Assembly: GCA_002919195.1 (NCBI GenBank)
Contig: PKEU01000153.1
Coordinates: forward strand, 1-44,461
Direction: 5' to 3'
Length of the DNA: 44,461 nt
Source: a bacterium
GTDB taxonomy: Bacteria > Bacillota > Limnochordia > DTU080 > RSA5
Shown here: positions 15,694 to 23,983 of the stretch, piece after piece
Numbering within the stretch: position 1 is the first letter of the stretch
Layout: each line of letters opens with the position of its first letter
Made by a program: the position numbers and the translations under genes
The notes under the pieces: model-generated
Told to the model about the DNA's origin: nothing
What the model saw: only the letters and a program-made list of their open reading frames with translations
Databases searched by the model: none

Positions 15694-16221
15694 TCAAGAG
15701 TTAGGGTGACCGTCCGGCTGCAGGTTCATGTGGGAAAGATCCGTCAAGACCACCGCGCCGTCCCTCATCACGGCGCCTTGAGCCTCGACGACGGCGCGGC
15801 CTTCGAGCACGTCCATCAACGCCCCGTCGGACACCTCAAAGCCCCAGATTTCTAGGGTTTCTTCTTCGAGGACCACATCGCCGACGGTGCCGATCTCCCG
15901 CCCGTCCTGAAGCAGGATGGGCCGCCCCCAAAGCTTGTGGGGCCCTCCTTTGAGCCTGCATCCTGCCGGGCCGGTCTTGTCGCCGGCCGGCTCTTCTTCG
16001 AGCCCTTCGGCCGCGGCCAATACCGCCCCTTTCGCACCAACCGCCACAAAGCGCTCGATCCCGACCTGCCGCTCTTTACGAAAGAGCCCTTTGGCCGGGA
16101 TCACGCACAGCGCCGAAACCCGGCCGCGGGCGTCAAACACGAGATCGGCCACCTCGCCCAGCACCCCGTCGCCGTCGACGGCCGAAACGGGGATCTGGAT
16201 CAGCTCTCTTCCCCGGGGCAA
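15694..16221 (-). CDS. yrrD: Double PRC-barrel domain protein (YrrD-like)
   Basis: This 175-aa protein is built of two PRC-barrel repeats. The first (~8-75) begins LIQIPVSAVDGDGVLGEVADLVFD. The second (~98-165) contains GRPILLQDGREIGTVGDVVL. A variable linker rich in Gly, Glu and Ala joins them. PRC barrels act as small beta-barrel adaptor modules in ribosome maturation, photosynthetic and sporulation proteins; the role here is unknown. The start is a TTG (16219-16221) with GGAGGAG 5 bases upstream. It follows mnmA by 18 bases. B. subtilis has a similar protein, yrrD, in the same trmU region, which supports the identity. Confidence 0.8.
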   Translation of the reverse strand: MPRGRELIQIPVSAVDGDGVLGEVADLVFDARGRVSALCVIPAKGLFRKERQVGIERFVAVGAKGAVLAAAEGLEEEPAGDKTGPAGCRLKGGPHKLWGRPILLQDGREIGTVGDVVLEEETLEIWGFEVSDGALMDVLEGRAVVEAQGAVMRDGAVVLTDLSHMNLQPDGHPNS

Positions 16222-16239
16222 GCGCTCTCCTCCTCGCCG

Positions 16240-17388
16240 TCACCGGGCGGCTCCGGCTTTCGCCGCCGGCAAGGGCCCGGCCACCTTGAGCTCTTTCAGA
16301 TCCCGCTCGATGATCCCGCCCCCGATGACGATGTCGCCGTCGTACCAGACCACCGATTGGCCCGGCGTAATCGCGGACTGGGGCTCCTCGAAGTGCGTGA
16401 TCACCGCGCCGTCCTCGCCGGGCACGATGGTCGCAGGCGCCTCTTGAACCCGGTAGCGGATCTTACAGGTCACCTCCATCGGACCCGCGAGCTCGGGGAC
16501 GGCAATGAGATTGACGGGATCAGCGAGGAGCGACATGCCTTGCACCGCTTCCCTCGGACCGACGACGACGGTGTTGGTCGCTTCGTCAATCGCCACGACA
16601 TAAAGGGGCGTCGGGTGCGTGATCCCCAAGCCCTTCCGCTGGCCGATCGTGTAAAAGGCGATTCCCTGGTGCTCGCCGAGGACGTTGCCGTCGAGATCGA
16701 CGATGGGCCCCGGCCTTTTGCTCTCGGGCTTGTAACGCTCCATAAAGGCGCGGTAATCCCCCTCGGGGACAAAGCAAATCTCTTGACTGTCGGGCTTGGA
16801 GGCGGTGACGAGGCCGAGCTCGCGTGCGATAGCGCGCACCTCGTCCTTGTGGTACGCTCCCAAAGGCAAGAGCGTCCTGGCCAGCTGCTCCTGAGTAAGC
16901 CCGTACAGCGTGTAGCTTTGGTCTTTTTTGGGATCCTTGCCCCTCTTAAGGAGGTAGCGGCCGCGCTCTGGATCGTACTCCACCCGGGCGTAATGGCCGG
17001 TCGCCACATAGTCGCAGCCCAGCTCCAGCGCCTTCTGCAGGAAGGTGCCAAACTTGACCTTTTCATTGCAGACGATGCAGGGATTGGGCGTGCGGCCCCG
17101 CAGGTACTCCTCGGCGAAGCGCTCGATGACCTCTTCGGCGAAGGAATGGGCGAAGTTGAGCACGTAGTAGGGGATGCCCAGCTTGTTGGCGACTCTCCGG
17201 GCGTCCTCCACCGCCGAAAGCGAGCAGCAGCCGCTTTCGTGGGCTAAGGGCAGATCTTCGGGCCAGAGCTGCATGGTGACTCCAATGCACTCGTACCCTT
17301 GCTCAACGAGCAGCGCCGCGGCCACGGAGCTGTCGACCCCGCCGCTCATAGCGACCAAAACCCGGCCTTTCTTGCTTGCATGTGGCAC
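16240..17388 (-). CDS. mnmA: tRNA-specific 2-thiouridylase MnmA
   Basis: MnmA (382 aa) uses ATP and persulfide sulfur to thiolate U34 of tRNA-Lys, -Glu and -Gln. The PP-loop SGGVDS is at 15-20. The catalytic Cys104 lies in NPCIVCN and the second redox Cys205 in SQEICFVP. Other family marks are ATGHYAR and GKDPKKDQSY. The beta-barrel C-terminal domain (GQSVVWYDGD) is complete. The GTG at 17386-17388 follows a GAGAGGA site by about 10 bases. The gene lies 16 bases after iscS, which would supply the sulfur, as in the Bacillus yrvO-trmU pair where a dedicated desulfurase serves MnmA. Length and residues are normal. Confidence 0.96.
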   Translation of the reverse strand: MPHASKKGRVLVAMSGGVDSSVAAALLVEQGYECIGVTMQLWPEDLPLAHESGCCSLSAVEDARRVANKLGIPYYVLNFAHSFAEEVIERFAEEYLRGRTPNPCIVCNEKVKFGTFLQKALELGCDYVATGHYARVEYDPERGRYLLKRGKDPKKDQSYTLYGLTQEQLARTLLPLGAYHKDEVRAIARELGLVTASKPDSQEICFVPEGDYRAFMERYKPESKRPGPIVDLDGNVLGEHQGIAFYTIGQRKGLGITHPTPLYVVAIDEATNTVVVGPREAVQGMSLLADPVNLIAVPELAGPMEVTCKIRYRVQEAPATIVPGEDGAVITHFEEPQSAITPGQSVVWYDGDIVIGGGIIERDLKELKVAGPLPAAKAGAAR

Positions 17389-17404
17389 AGCTGACTCATC
17401 CTCT

Positions 17405-18583
17405 CTAAAAGCCCGGGCTTATGCGGGTGTTGCGCAGCCTTTCGACGAGGGGCGGGAGGACTTCGAGGACCCTGTCAATCTCCTCGATAGTATTCCTCTT
17501 GCCCAGCGAAAACCTGATCGAGCCCAGGGCTGCTTTCCGATCGAGGCCCATCGCCAGGAGGACGTGCGACGCCTCGATCGAGCCTGAAGTACACGCCGAG
17601 CCGCTGGAAGCCTCGATGCCCTGCATGTCCAGGTTGAGGAGGAGCGACTCGCCTTCGATTCCATCAAACGTCACGTTGAGATGCCCGGGAAGCCTCTCGT
17701 GCGGGTGGCCGTTGAGCCGCGCCCCCTCGATCGCCGAAAGGATTCCCGCTTCCAAACGGTCCCGCAGCCGGCGGATCTTTTCGAGGCGCTGCGGCCGGTC
17801 CACCGCGCTGAGCTCCAGCGCCTTGGCCATGCCGACAATGCCGGCCACGTTTTCGGTGCCGGCGCGCCGCTCTTGCTCTTGCCCTCCGCCGTGGATCAAC
17901 GGCGCGAGCGATACCGAACGCCGGACGTAGAGCGCCCCGACTCCCTTGGGACCGTAAAATTTGTGGGCCGCCAGCGACAAAAGATCGCACCCCAGCTCAC
18001 TGACGTCGACCGGCAGGTGGCCCACCGTCTGGACGGCGTCAGTGTGAAACACGATCCCCCGCTCCCGGGCGATCGCCGCGATCTCGCGGATCGGCTGCAG
18101 GGTCCCGGTCTCGTTGTTGGCGTGCATCACGGAGATCAGGATCGTGTCGTCCCGGATGGCCTCGCGAACCGCCTCGGGGGCGACGATGCCGTGCGCGTCG
18201 GGCCGGACGTAGGTCACGTCAAACCCCTGGTCGCCCAAGGATTTTGCGGCACGCAGCACCGCGTGGTGCTCGATGGCGGTGGTGACGATGTGCCGTCCCC
18301 GATCGCGATACGCCCAGGCAACCCCTTTCAAAGCCAGGTTGTCGGCCTCGGAGCCACCGCCCGTAAAGATGATCTCTCGAGGCGACTGGGCGCCGATGGC
18401 CTGGGCCACCGCATCGCGCGCTTCGTCCAGCGCCCGGCGGGCCTGGCGCCCCCGGTAATAGATCGACGAGGGATTGCCGAATTCGCTCGTCAAGAAAGGG
18501 AGCATCGCCTCCACCACGTCGGGGTCGACGGGCGTCGTCGCCGCGTGATCCAAATAGATCCGGCCGTTTTCCAACGAGGTCAT
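17405..18583 (-). CDS. iscS: Cysteine desulfurase (IscS/NifS/YrvO type)
   Basis: This PLP-dependent cysteine desulfurase (392 aa) converts Cys to Ala with formation of an enzyme persulfide. The N-terminus reads YLDHAATTP; the PLP lysine is K208 in AAHKFYGPKG; and the catalytic Cys331 lies in SSGSACTSGSIEASHVL. The loop length and context place it in group I with IscS and YrvO. In the B. subtilis order yrvO-trmU the enzyme is dedicated to MnmA, and the 16-base gap to mnmA suggests the same partnership. There is no IscU or SufU in the window. It follows the cymR-like gene by 20 bases. Confidence 0.96.
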   Translation of the reverse strand: MTSLENGRIYLDHAATTPVDPDVVEAMLPFLTSEFGNPSSIYYRGRQARRALDEARDAVAQAIGAQSPREIIFTGGGSEADNLALKGVAWAYRDRGRHIVTTAIEHHAVLRAAKSLGDQGFDVTYVRPDAHGIVAPEAVREAIRDDTILISVMHANNETGTLQPIREIAAIARERGIVFHTDAVQTVGHLPVDVSELGCDLLSLAAHKFYGPKGVGALYVRRSVSLAPLIHGGGQEQERRAGTENVAGIVGMAKALELSAVDRPQRLEKIRRLRDRLEAGILSAIEGARLNGHPHERLPGHLNVTFDGIEGESLLLNLDMQGIEASSGSACTSGSIEASHVLLAMGLDRKAALGSIRFSLGKRNTIEEIDRVLEVLPPLVERLRNTRISPGF

Positions 18584-18602
18584 CCCTCGCTCTTGAAAAG
18601 AG

Positions 18603-19061
18603 TCAGATGTGATACATGAAGGAATCGTCCCGGGCCTTCATCCGGGCCGCCTCGTCGCACACGTGGGCCAGGGTGACCGAATCGAGCACCTCGTTGACAC
18701 GCTGGGAAAGCTTCTTCCAGGTTTCGACCAGCGCGAGCCTTTCGGGCGAGTCCACGGTCTCGGCCCGTTCGGTCTCGGCCTGTGCGCCGTACACCGTGAG
18801 CACAGGCCCCTCCAGCGCCCGGATCACATCGCCGATGGTGATGGCCTCAGGCGGCCGGGCCAGCTCGTACCCGCCTTGGGCTCCCCGGACCGAGACCACC
18901 AGGCCTGCTTTCCGCAAAGCTCCCATCAATTGTTCGAGGTAGTGATCCGAAACGTCTTGCCTTTCCGCGATCTGCTTCAGGGGGATCGGCCCTTCTCCGT
19001 AGTGCTGGGCCAGGTCAAAGAGGGCCCGCACGCCGTACTCCCCCCGCGATGAAATCCGCAT
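18603..19061 (-). CDS. cymR: Rrf2 family regulator, CymR-like
   Basis: This 152-aa Rrf2-family winged-helix regulator resembles CymR, the cysteine-metabolism repressor of Bacillus, more than IscR. N-terminal HTH motifs are ISSRGEYGVRALFDLA, SDHYLEQLMGALRKAGLV and SVRGAQGGYELARPP. The protein ends in YHI, like the YI ending of CymR. It has only one Cys, in AHVCDEAAR, and lacks the three-Cys cluster ligands of IscR, so direct Fe-S sensing is unlikely. In B. subtilis CymR is activated by CysK with O-acetylserine signalling; whether that holds here is unknown. Its own promoter precedes it, and it heads the iscS-mnmA operon, so autoregulation and control of sulfur transfer are plausible. Confidence 0.88.
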   Translation of the reverse strand: MRISSRGEYGVRALFDLAQHYGEGPIPLKQIAERQDVSDHYLEQLMGALRKAGLVVSVRGAQGGYELARPPEAITIGDVIRALEGPVLTVYGAQAETERAETVDSPERLALVETWKKLSQRVNEVLDSVTLAHVCDEAARMKARDDSFMYHI

Positions 19062-19128
19062 CGTTGCCGCCTCCTACACGTCCCCGCGCCTTCCAATTCC
19101 GAGTAAATCAATCGAGATTTCGTTCCCC

Positions 19129-19157
19129 ATGATAACACGGTGAACCCATTGTGTCAA
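19129..19157 (-). promoter_or_regulatory. Sigma-A-type promoter of the cymR-iscS-mnmA operon
   Basis: TTGACA (19152-19157) is followed by a 17-base spacer and TATCAT (19129-19134). The -35 box contains the TGA stop of rarA. A ~60-base AT-richer leader (19090-19128) lies between promoter and gene and could carry an operator, but I cannot match a full CymR consensus in it. Confidence 0.85.
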
Positions 19158-20485
19158 CGCTCTTGGCTTCCCAAACCTTCTCTCAACGCTTGGAGCCGGT
19201 CGCGGATCACTCGCTCGTAGCCCCGGTCCACCGGATGGTAAAAGCTGACCGGTCCGACCCCATCGGGGAGGTACTGTTGGGGGACATAGCCTCCCGGGTA
19301 GTCGTGGGGGTAGAGGTACCCGACCCCGTGACCGAGCTCAGAGGCCCCCCGGTAGCTCGCATCCCTCAGGTGCCTTGGCACCTCTCCCCCGCCTTGAGCG
19401 CGCACCGCCTCCTTGGCGGCGGCCAGCGCCTTGTACGTCGCGTTGCTCTTAGGGGCGGTGGCAATGTAAAGAGCGGCCTGAGCCAACGCCAGTTCCGCTT
19501 CGGGCAGCCCCACCCACTCCAAAGCGGTGGCCGCCGCGGCTGCGACCACCAGCGCTTGAGGGTCAGCGTTTCCCACGTCCTCGCTCGCGTGGATCAGGAT
19601 CCTCCTGGCGATAAACCGGGGATCTTCACCGCTTTCCAGCATCCTGGCGAGCCAATACAGGGTGGCGTCGGGATCGCTCCCCCTCATGCTCTTGATGAAG
19701 GCCGAGATCACGTCGTAGTGGTTGTCCCCGCTCTTGTCATAGCGCAGGAACTTGCGCGCGGTCGCCTCTTCGGCCAGCGCTAGCGTGATCGTTCGGTCCT
19801 CGCGATCTTTGGCCCCCAAAGCCGCGAGCTCCAGGTTATTGAGCGCCACCCGGGCGTCTCCATTGGCCGTCCGGACCAGGTGCTCCTCGGCCTCCGTCTC
19901 GATCGTCAACTCCCACGCACCGAGCCCCCGCTCCCGGTCGGTCAGGGCACGGCGGACAAGGCGCGCGATCTCGTGATCCTCGAGGGGTTCAAAGCGCACG
20001 ACCCGCGCCCTGGAAAGGAGCGGCGCGTTGACTTCAAAATACGGGTTTTCAGTGGTCGCGCCGATCAGCGTGATGGTGCCGTCCTCCACCGCGGGCAAAA
20101 GGGCGTCCTGCTGGCTCTTGTTAAACCGGTGGATCTCGTCAATAAAGACGATGCTTCTCTTGCCGTAAAGGGCGCGGCGATCTTTCGCCTCCTGGATCAC
20201 CTTGCGAATCTCCGTGACGCCTGAGGTGACAGCGTTGAGCTGCTCGAAGTGCGAGCGGGTGGAGTCGGCGATGAGGCGGGCCAGCGTGGTCTTCCCCGTG
20301 CCCGGCGGCCCGTAGAGGATCAGCGACACCAGCCGGTCGCTTAAGATCATCTGCCGGAGCAAAGTGCCAGGCCCCACGACCCTTTCTTGTCCGACAAACT
20401 CGTCCAACGAGCGCGGGCGCATCCGCACCGCCAAAGGCGCTTTCGCCAAAGCCTCCGCCTTGCTGGCCGCTTCAAAGAGGTCCAT
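19154..20485 (-). CDS. rarA: Replication-associated recombination ATPase RarA (MgsA)
   Basis: This AAA+ clamp-loader-like ATPase (443 aa) acts at stalled replication forks, as known for MgsA/RarA of E. coli and YrvN of Bacillus. Walker A is GPPGTGKTT (59-67), Walker B/DExH is FIDEIHRF (~114-121), sensor 1 is GATTENP, and the C-terminal tetramerisation region contains [10 protein letters not shown] and [16 protein letters not shown] at 20483-20485 with GGGAGG ~8 bases upstream gives the standard N-terminus MDLFEAASK. An upstream in-frame extension of 59 codons crosses the probable 3' part of 6S RNA and is unlikely to be coding. The gene is preceded by the 6S RNA region and followed by the cymR promoter. 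Confidence 0.95.
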   Translation of the reverse strand: MDLFEAASKAEALAKAPLAVRMRPRSLDEFVGQERVVGPGTLLRQMILSDRLVSLILYGPPGTGKTTLARLIADSTRSHFEQLNAVTSGVTEIRKVIQEAKDRRALYGKRSIVFIDEIHRFNKSQQDALLPAVEDGTITLIGATTENPYFEVNAPLLSRARVVRFEPLEDHEIARLVRRALTDRERGLGAWELTIETEAEEHLVRTANGDARVALNNLELAALGAKDREDRTITLALAEEATARKFLRYDKSGDNHYDVISAFIKSMRGSDPDATLYWLARMLESGEDPRFIARRILIHASEDVGNADPQALVVAAAAATALEWVGLPEAELALAQAALYIATAPKSNATYKALAAAKEAVRAQGGGEVPRHLRDASYRGASELGHGVGYLYPHDYPGGYVPQQYLPDGVGPVSFYHPVDRGYERVIRDRLQALREGLGSQER

Positions 20486-20569
20486 GGAAGACGCCTCCCA
20501 TCTCAAAAATAGCCCAAATGCCCGCGCGCAAAAGCCCGCCGCGACCGGCGCTCCCACGGCGGAAGACAA

Positions 20570-20785
20570 AAAGAAACCCCCGCCATGCCGCTGGTGCTGA
20601 CCCGTTAATGAACCTGCTCTCCAGCAGGTGGGTGCCCTCCTGCCCGTCAGCGACGTCCCCAACTGGCGTGGGGCATGTGCATCGGGGACAGAGACCAGGC
20701 TCCCTCGTGTAAGGGTGTTGGCTCATAACAAAGGCCAGCTTGACCACGCACACAGCAGGGAAAACTGATGGCGTCCCTTTGGCAT
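20570..20785 (-). ncRNA. bsrA: Probable 6S RNA
   Basis: The 370-base gap between aspS and rarA carries an RNA-like element in the same place as B. subtilis bsrA, beside aspS. From the proposed 5' end at ~20785 a fold can be drawn by hand. Its closing stem pairs CGCCAU with AUGGCG plus flanking A-U and G-U pairs, ending in a U-rich 3' tail. An inner stem pairs GCUG-U-GUGC with GCACCAGC. A large open bubble follows, whose 3' strand carries the hairpin CCUGCU-GGAG-AGCAGG. A terminal arm pairs CCUG/CAGG, GUC/GAC and GUCCCC/GGGGAC. This is the 6S architecture of a DNA-promoter mimic that binds sigma-A RNA polymerase. Length ~216 nt. No covariance search was possible. Confidence 0.65.
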
Positions 20786-20790
20786 ACAGA

Positions 20791-20820
20791 ATAATACCAC
20801 GACCTCCCGGAGAGGGGCAA
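20791..20820 (-). promoter_or_regulatory. Promoter of the 6S RNA candidate
   Basis: TTGCCC (20815-20820) and TATTAT (20791-20796) are separated by 18 bases on the minus strand, placing the start near 20785. The -35 box lies inside the hairpin that follows aspS. Confidence 0.55.
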
Positions 20821-20848
20821 GTGGCAATGACCCGCCTCCCTCTCCGGG
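20806..20848 (-). terminator. Hairpin directly downstream of aspS
   Basis: Arms 20806-20816 and 20838-20848 form a perfect 11-bp stem (CCCGGAGAGGG) with a ~21-base loop, starting 6 bases past the aspS stop. There is no T run on either strand, so termination would be inefficient or Rho-assisted; RNA 3'-end protection is an alternative role. Confidence 0.5.
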
Positions 20849-20853
20849 GATTG

Positions 20854-22650
20854 CTACGACTGCTTGAAAGCGGCGACTTCGGGGTCGAGCCGCAAGCGCA
20901 GCTCGCGAATCTGCGCAGGATCCACCTCCGCCGGAGCTTGCGTGAGCAAGCACATCGCCCGTTGGGTCTTGGGAAAGGCGATCACATCCCGCAGCGATTC
21001 ACCACCCGCCATCAACATCACCAGGCGATCAAGACCCAAGGCGATGCCCCCGTGGGGCGGCGCCCCGTAGGTAAAGGCCTCGAGCAGAAAGCCAAACTTG
21101 TTCTGAGCAGCCTCTTCATCGATGCCGAGAACGCGGAAAAGCCGCGTCTGGAGCTCGCGCTGGTGGATCCGGATGCTGCCGCCTCCCAGCTCGTACCCGT
21201 TGAGGACCAGGTCGTAGGCCCGGGCCCGCACCTTTTCGGGCGCAGTCTCGAGGAGCTCTAGATCTTCGGGGTTTGGCGAGGTAAAAGGATGGTGCATCGC
21301 ATGGTAGCGTCCGCTCTCGTCGTCCCACTCCAAGAGCGGCCAATCGACGATCCAGCAAAATTCGTACGTACCGCTCGGGATCAACCCCAGCTTCTCGGCG
21401 AGCAGCCTGCGGAGCCGCCCCAACACGTCGTTGGCCACCGCCCGCGTGTCTGCGACAAATAGGAGCAGATCGCCGGTGGACGCTCCCATCGCCTCGCCCA
21501 CCGCTTTCAGCTCCTCCTCGCTCAAAAACTTCGCGATCGGCGAGCGAGGCTCCGCCTGCCCGTAAAGGATCCACGCGAGCCCTTTGGCCCCGTGCTGCTG
21601 CGCAAACTCTCCCAGCTGGTCGATCTCCCGCCGGGACCAGCCACCTTTCCCGGGACCCGCGTTGATCCCTTTCACGACCCCGCCCTTGGCCACCGCATCA
21701 GAAAAGACGCGAAAACCGGAGCCCGCGACCTGGGAGGAGACGTCCACCAAGGGCAAGTCATAACGGAGGTCGGGCTTGTCGCTGCCGTAGCGGTCGACGG
21801 CCTCCTGGTAAGTGATGCGCCTAAAGGGAGGCGCAAGCTCGACCCCGAGCGCCTCGCGAAACACGTGGGCGATCAGCCCCTCGATCAAGCTTAAGACGTC
21901 GTTTTCGTCGACGAAGGACATCTCCACGTCCAGCTGGGTAAACTCCGGCTGGCGGTCGGCTCTAAGGTCTTCGTCCCTGAAACAACGGGCGATTTGGAAA
22001 TACCGCTCAAACCCCGACACCATCAAGAGCTGTTTAAAGAGCTGGGGCGATTGCGGCAGGGCATAGAAAGTACCAGGATTGACCCGGCTGGGCACCAGGT
22101 AGTCGCGCGCCCCCTCCGGGGTGCTGCGGGTCAGCATCGGCGTCTCGATCTCGTAAAAACCCTGCTTGTCTAGATAGGAGCGGATCGCCTGGGTCACCCT
22201 GTGGCGGAGCGCCAGGTTGCGCTGGAGATCCGGCCGGCGCAAGTCCAGGTAACGGTAGCGCAATCGGAGGTTTTCCTCGACGTCCACCGGGCGGTCGATG
22301 GGAAACGGGGGCGTCGCCGCCTCGTTGAGGATTTCGAGCGCCGTGGCCACCACCTCGATCTCGCCGGTGGCCAGAGCGGGATTTTCCATCCCCGGCATGC
22401 GGCGGACGACTTCGCCTTCCACCATGATGACGTACTCGCTCCGCAGGCGCTCGGCCCGCGCAAAGACCTCCGGGCCCACCCGCTCCGGATTGACCACCAC
22501 TTGCACGACCCCGGAGCGGTCACGCAGGTCCACAAAGATCAAGCCGCCGTGGTCCCTGCGGCGTTGCACCCACCCGGCGAGCTTGACGGCTGTGCCTGCA
22601 TCCTTGGGCCGTAACGTTCCACAATCGTGCGTTTTCATCGCTACACCCAT
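20854..22650 (-). CDS. aspS: Aspartyl-tRNA synthetase, bacterial type, probably non-discriminating
   Basis: This class IIb synthetase (598 aa) has an N-terminal OB anticodon-binding domain, a catalytic core with the bacterial GAD insertion, and class II motif 3 in [16 protein letters not shown]. Other marks are [12 protein letters not shown] and the RFRDED-like [12 protein letters not shown]. In the OB domain the loop reads RRRDHGG with His34. The His at this position is the one linked to non-discriminating AspRS in Pseudomonas (H31), whereas the E. coli enzyme has Leu. It may therefore also make Asp-tRNA-Asn for GatCAB amidation; this is inference. ATG at 22648-22650 is chosen from GAGGAGG 11 bases upstream, 16 bases after the hisS stop. 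It forms an operon with hisS. Confidence 0.96.
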   Translation of the reverse strand: MGVAMKTHDCGTLRPKDAGTAVKLAGWVQRRRDHGGLIFVDLRDRSGVVQVVVNPERVGPEVFARAERLRSEYVIMVEGEVVRRMPGMENPALATGEIEVVATALEILNEAATPPFPIDRPVDVEENLRLRYRYLDLRRPDLQRNLALRHRVTQAIRSYLDKQGFYEIETPMLTRSTPEGARDYLVPSRVNPGTFYALPQSPQLFKQLLMVSGFERYFQIARCFRDEDLRADRQPEFTQLDVEMSFVDENDVLSLIEGLIAHVFREALGVELAPPFRRITYQEAVDRYGSDKPDLRYDLPLVDVSSQVAGSGFRVFSDAVAKGGVVKGINAGPGKGGWSRREIDQLGEFAQQHGAKGLAWILYGQAEPRSPIAKFLSEEELKAVGEAMGASTGDLLLFVADTRAVANDVLGRLRRLLAEKLGLIPSGTYEFCWIVDWPLLEWDDESGRYHAMHHPFTSPNPEDLELLETAPEKVRARAYDLVLNGYELGGGSIRIHQRELQTRLFRVLGIDEEAAQNKFGFLLEAFTYGAPPHGGIALGLDRLVMLMAGGESLRDVIAFPKTQRAMCLLTQAPAEVDPAQIRELRLRLDPEVAAFKQS

Positions 22651-22666
22651 TGAGCCGGGGGCCTCC

Positions 22667-23965
22667 TCAAAACGGGCCCCCACCACCTCCTAGTTGCTCC
22701 TTTACCGCTGGGATCACTCCGTCTAGGGAGACCTCCCACTGCTCGCCGTCGCTCAATCGCTTGATGGAGGCGACGCCGCGGGCGAGCTCGTCGTCGCCGA
22801 GGATGAGGGCCAACCGGGCCCCCAGCCGGCCGGCGGCCTTCATCTGCGCCCGCATCGACCGGGCCTGGTCAAACTCGTCGCTGTAGTCTAAGGCCGACGC
22901 GATGTCCTCCCGGCGCAGCCGGTGGGCGATCTTGACGCCCTCAATCCGGGCTTCTTTTCCCAGGCAGACCAGGAAGACATCGGGAGCGTCCAGGTGCGCG
23001 GCCTCGTCGAGGCCGGCGGCCCGCAGGGCCAGCACGGCCCGCTCCATCCCGCCGGCAAAGCCCACGGCAGGAAAACGCTTGCCGCCCACGGCCGCCGTTA
23101 GCCCGTCGTATCGCCCTCCCGCCGCCAGGGTGCCTTGCGCTCCAAGGACGTCGGTCACGATCTCAAACACCGTTTTGGTATAGTAATCGAGTCCCCGCAC
23201 AAGGCGCGGGTCCATGCGGTATTCGATGCCCAACGCCCTAAGGAGCACGGTCACATGCTCCAGGTGCCGGCTGCACTCGTCGCACAAATGATCCAACGGC
23301 GCTGGGGCGCCCTCCGTCGCCTGGCGGCACCGTTCTTCTTTGCAGTCGAGAACCCTTAAGGGGTTGCGTTCATAACGGCTCCTGCAGGTGGGGCAGAGCT
23401 GATCCAACCGGCCGGCCAGCCACGCCTTGAGCTCGGCCCGGTACGCCGGCCGGCACACCTCGCACCCAATGCTGTTGACCAGCACTTCAAACCGCTGGAT
23501 CCCCAAGCGGCGGTAGACCTCCAGCGGGATCGCGATCATCTCCACGTCGCAGGCGGGATCGAGCGTGCCGATGGCCTCGGCCCCAAACTGGTGAAATTGG
23601 CGTCCCCTTCCGGCCTGGGGCCGCTCGTAGCGAAACATCGGCTGCGCGTACCAAAGCTTTTGCGGCAAGGCGCGCCCGTCCAGGCGGTGCTGTACAAAGG
23701 CGCGCACGACCGGGGCGGTGCCCTCGGGCCTGAGCGTCAAGCTGCGGCCTCCCTGGTCTTCAAAGGTGTACATCTGCTTTTCGACGATGTCGGTGGTCTC
23801 GCCGACGCCCCGCAAAAACAGTTCGGTGTATTCAAAGACCGGGGTACGGATCTCTCCGTACCCGTAGGCGCGCATGACCTCGCGCACCGTCGCTTCGATC
23901 TTTTGCCAAAGCCGGGCTTCCTCCGGCAAAATGTCCGTCGTCCCTCGAGGCGCTCGTGCCTCCAT
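22667..23965 (-). CDS. hisS: Histidyl-tRNA synthetase
   Basis: This class II synthetase of 432 aa is the usual bacterial length. The N-terminus is [11 protein letters not shown]. Motif 1 and the [14 protein letters not shown] region are followed by motif 2 with [22 protein letters not shown]. The histidine A motif is [15 protein letters not shown] and motif 3 is [10 protein letters not shown]. The anticodon-binding HGTP domain completes the C-terminus, ending in a short Gly-rich tail. It starts 18 bases after the PpiC-TPR gene and ends 16 bases before aspS. Unlike many Bacillota, there is no T-box leader directly before hisS; transcription must come from the promoter ahead of the PpiC-TPR gene. 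Confidence 0.97.
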   Translation of the reverse strand: MEARAPRGTTDILPEEARLWQKIEATVREVMRAYGYGEIRTPVFEYTELFLRGVGETTDIVEKQMYTFEDQGGRSLTLRPEGTAPVVRAFVQHRLDGRALPQKLWYAQPMFRYERPQAGRGRQFHQFGAEAIGTLDPACDVEMIAIPLEVYRRLGIQRFEVLVNSIGCEVCRPAYRAELKAWLAGRLDQLCPTCRSRYERNPLRVLDCKEERCRQATEGAPAPLDHLCDECSRHLEHVTVLLRALGIEYRMDPRLVRGLDYYTKTVFEIVTDVLGAQGTLAAGGRYDGLTAAVGGKRFPAVGFAGGMERAVLALRAAGLDEAAHLDAPDVFLVCLGKEARIEGVKIAHRLRREDIASALDYSDEFDQARSMRAQMKAAGRLGARLALILGDDELARGVASIKRLSDGEQWEVSLDGVIPAVKEQLGGGGGPF

Positions 23966-23983
23966 GGCGATCTCCTTTCCCGA

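Noticed and set aside
19090-19128. CymR-box operator in the cymR leader
   Set aside because: Only partial matches (GGAATT with a mis-spaced ATT) could be aligned, not enough to call a site.
20472-20753. 93-codon minus-strand frame between aspS and rarA
   Set aside because: It overlaps the 6S RNA fold and the rarA N-terminus, lacks a ribosome-binding site and has no recognisable motif.
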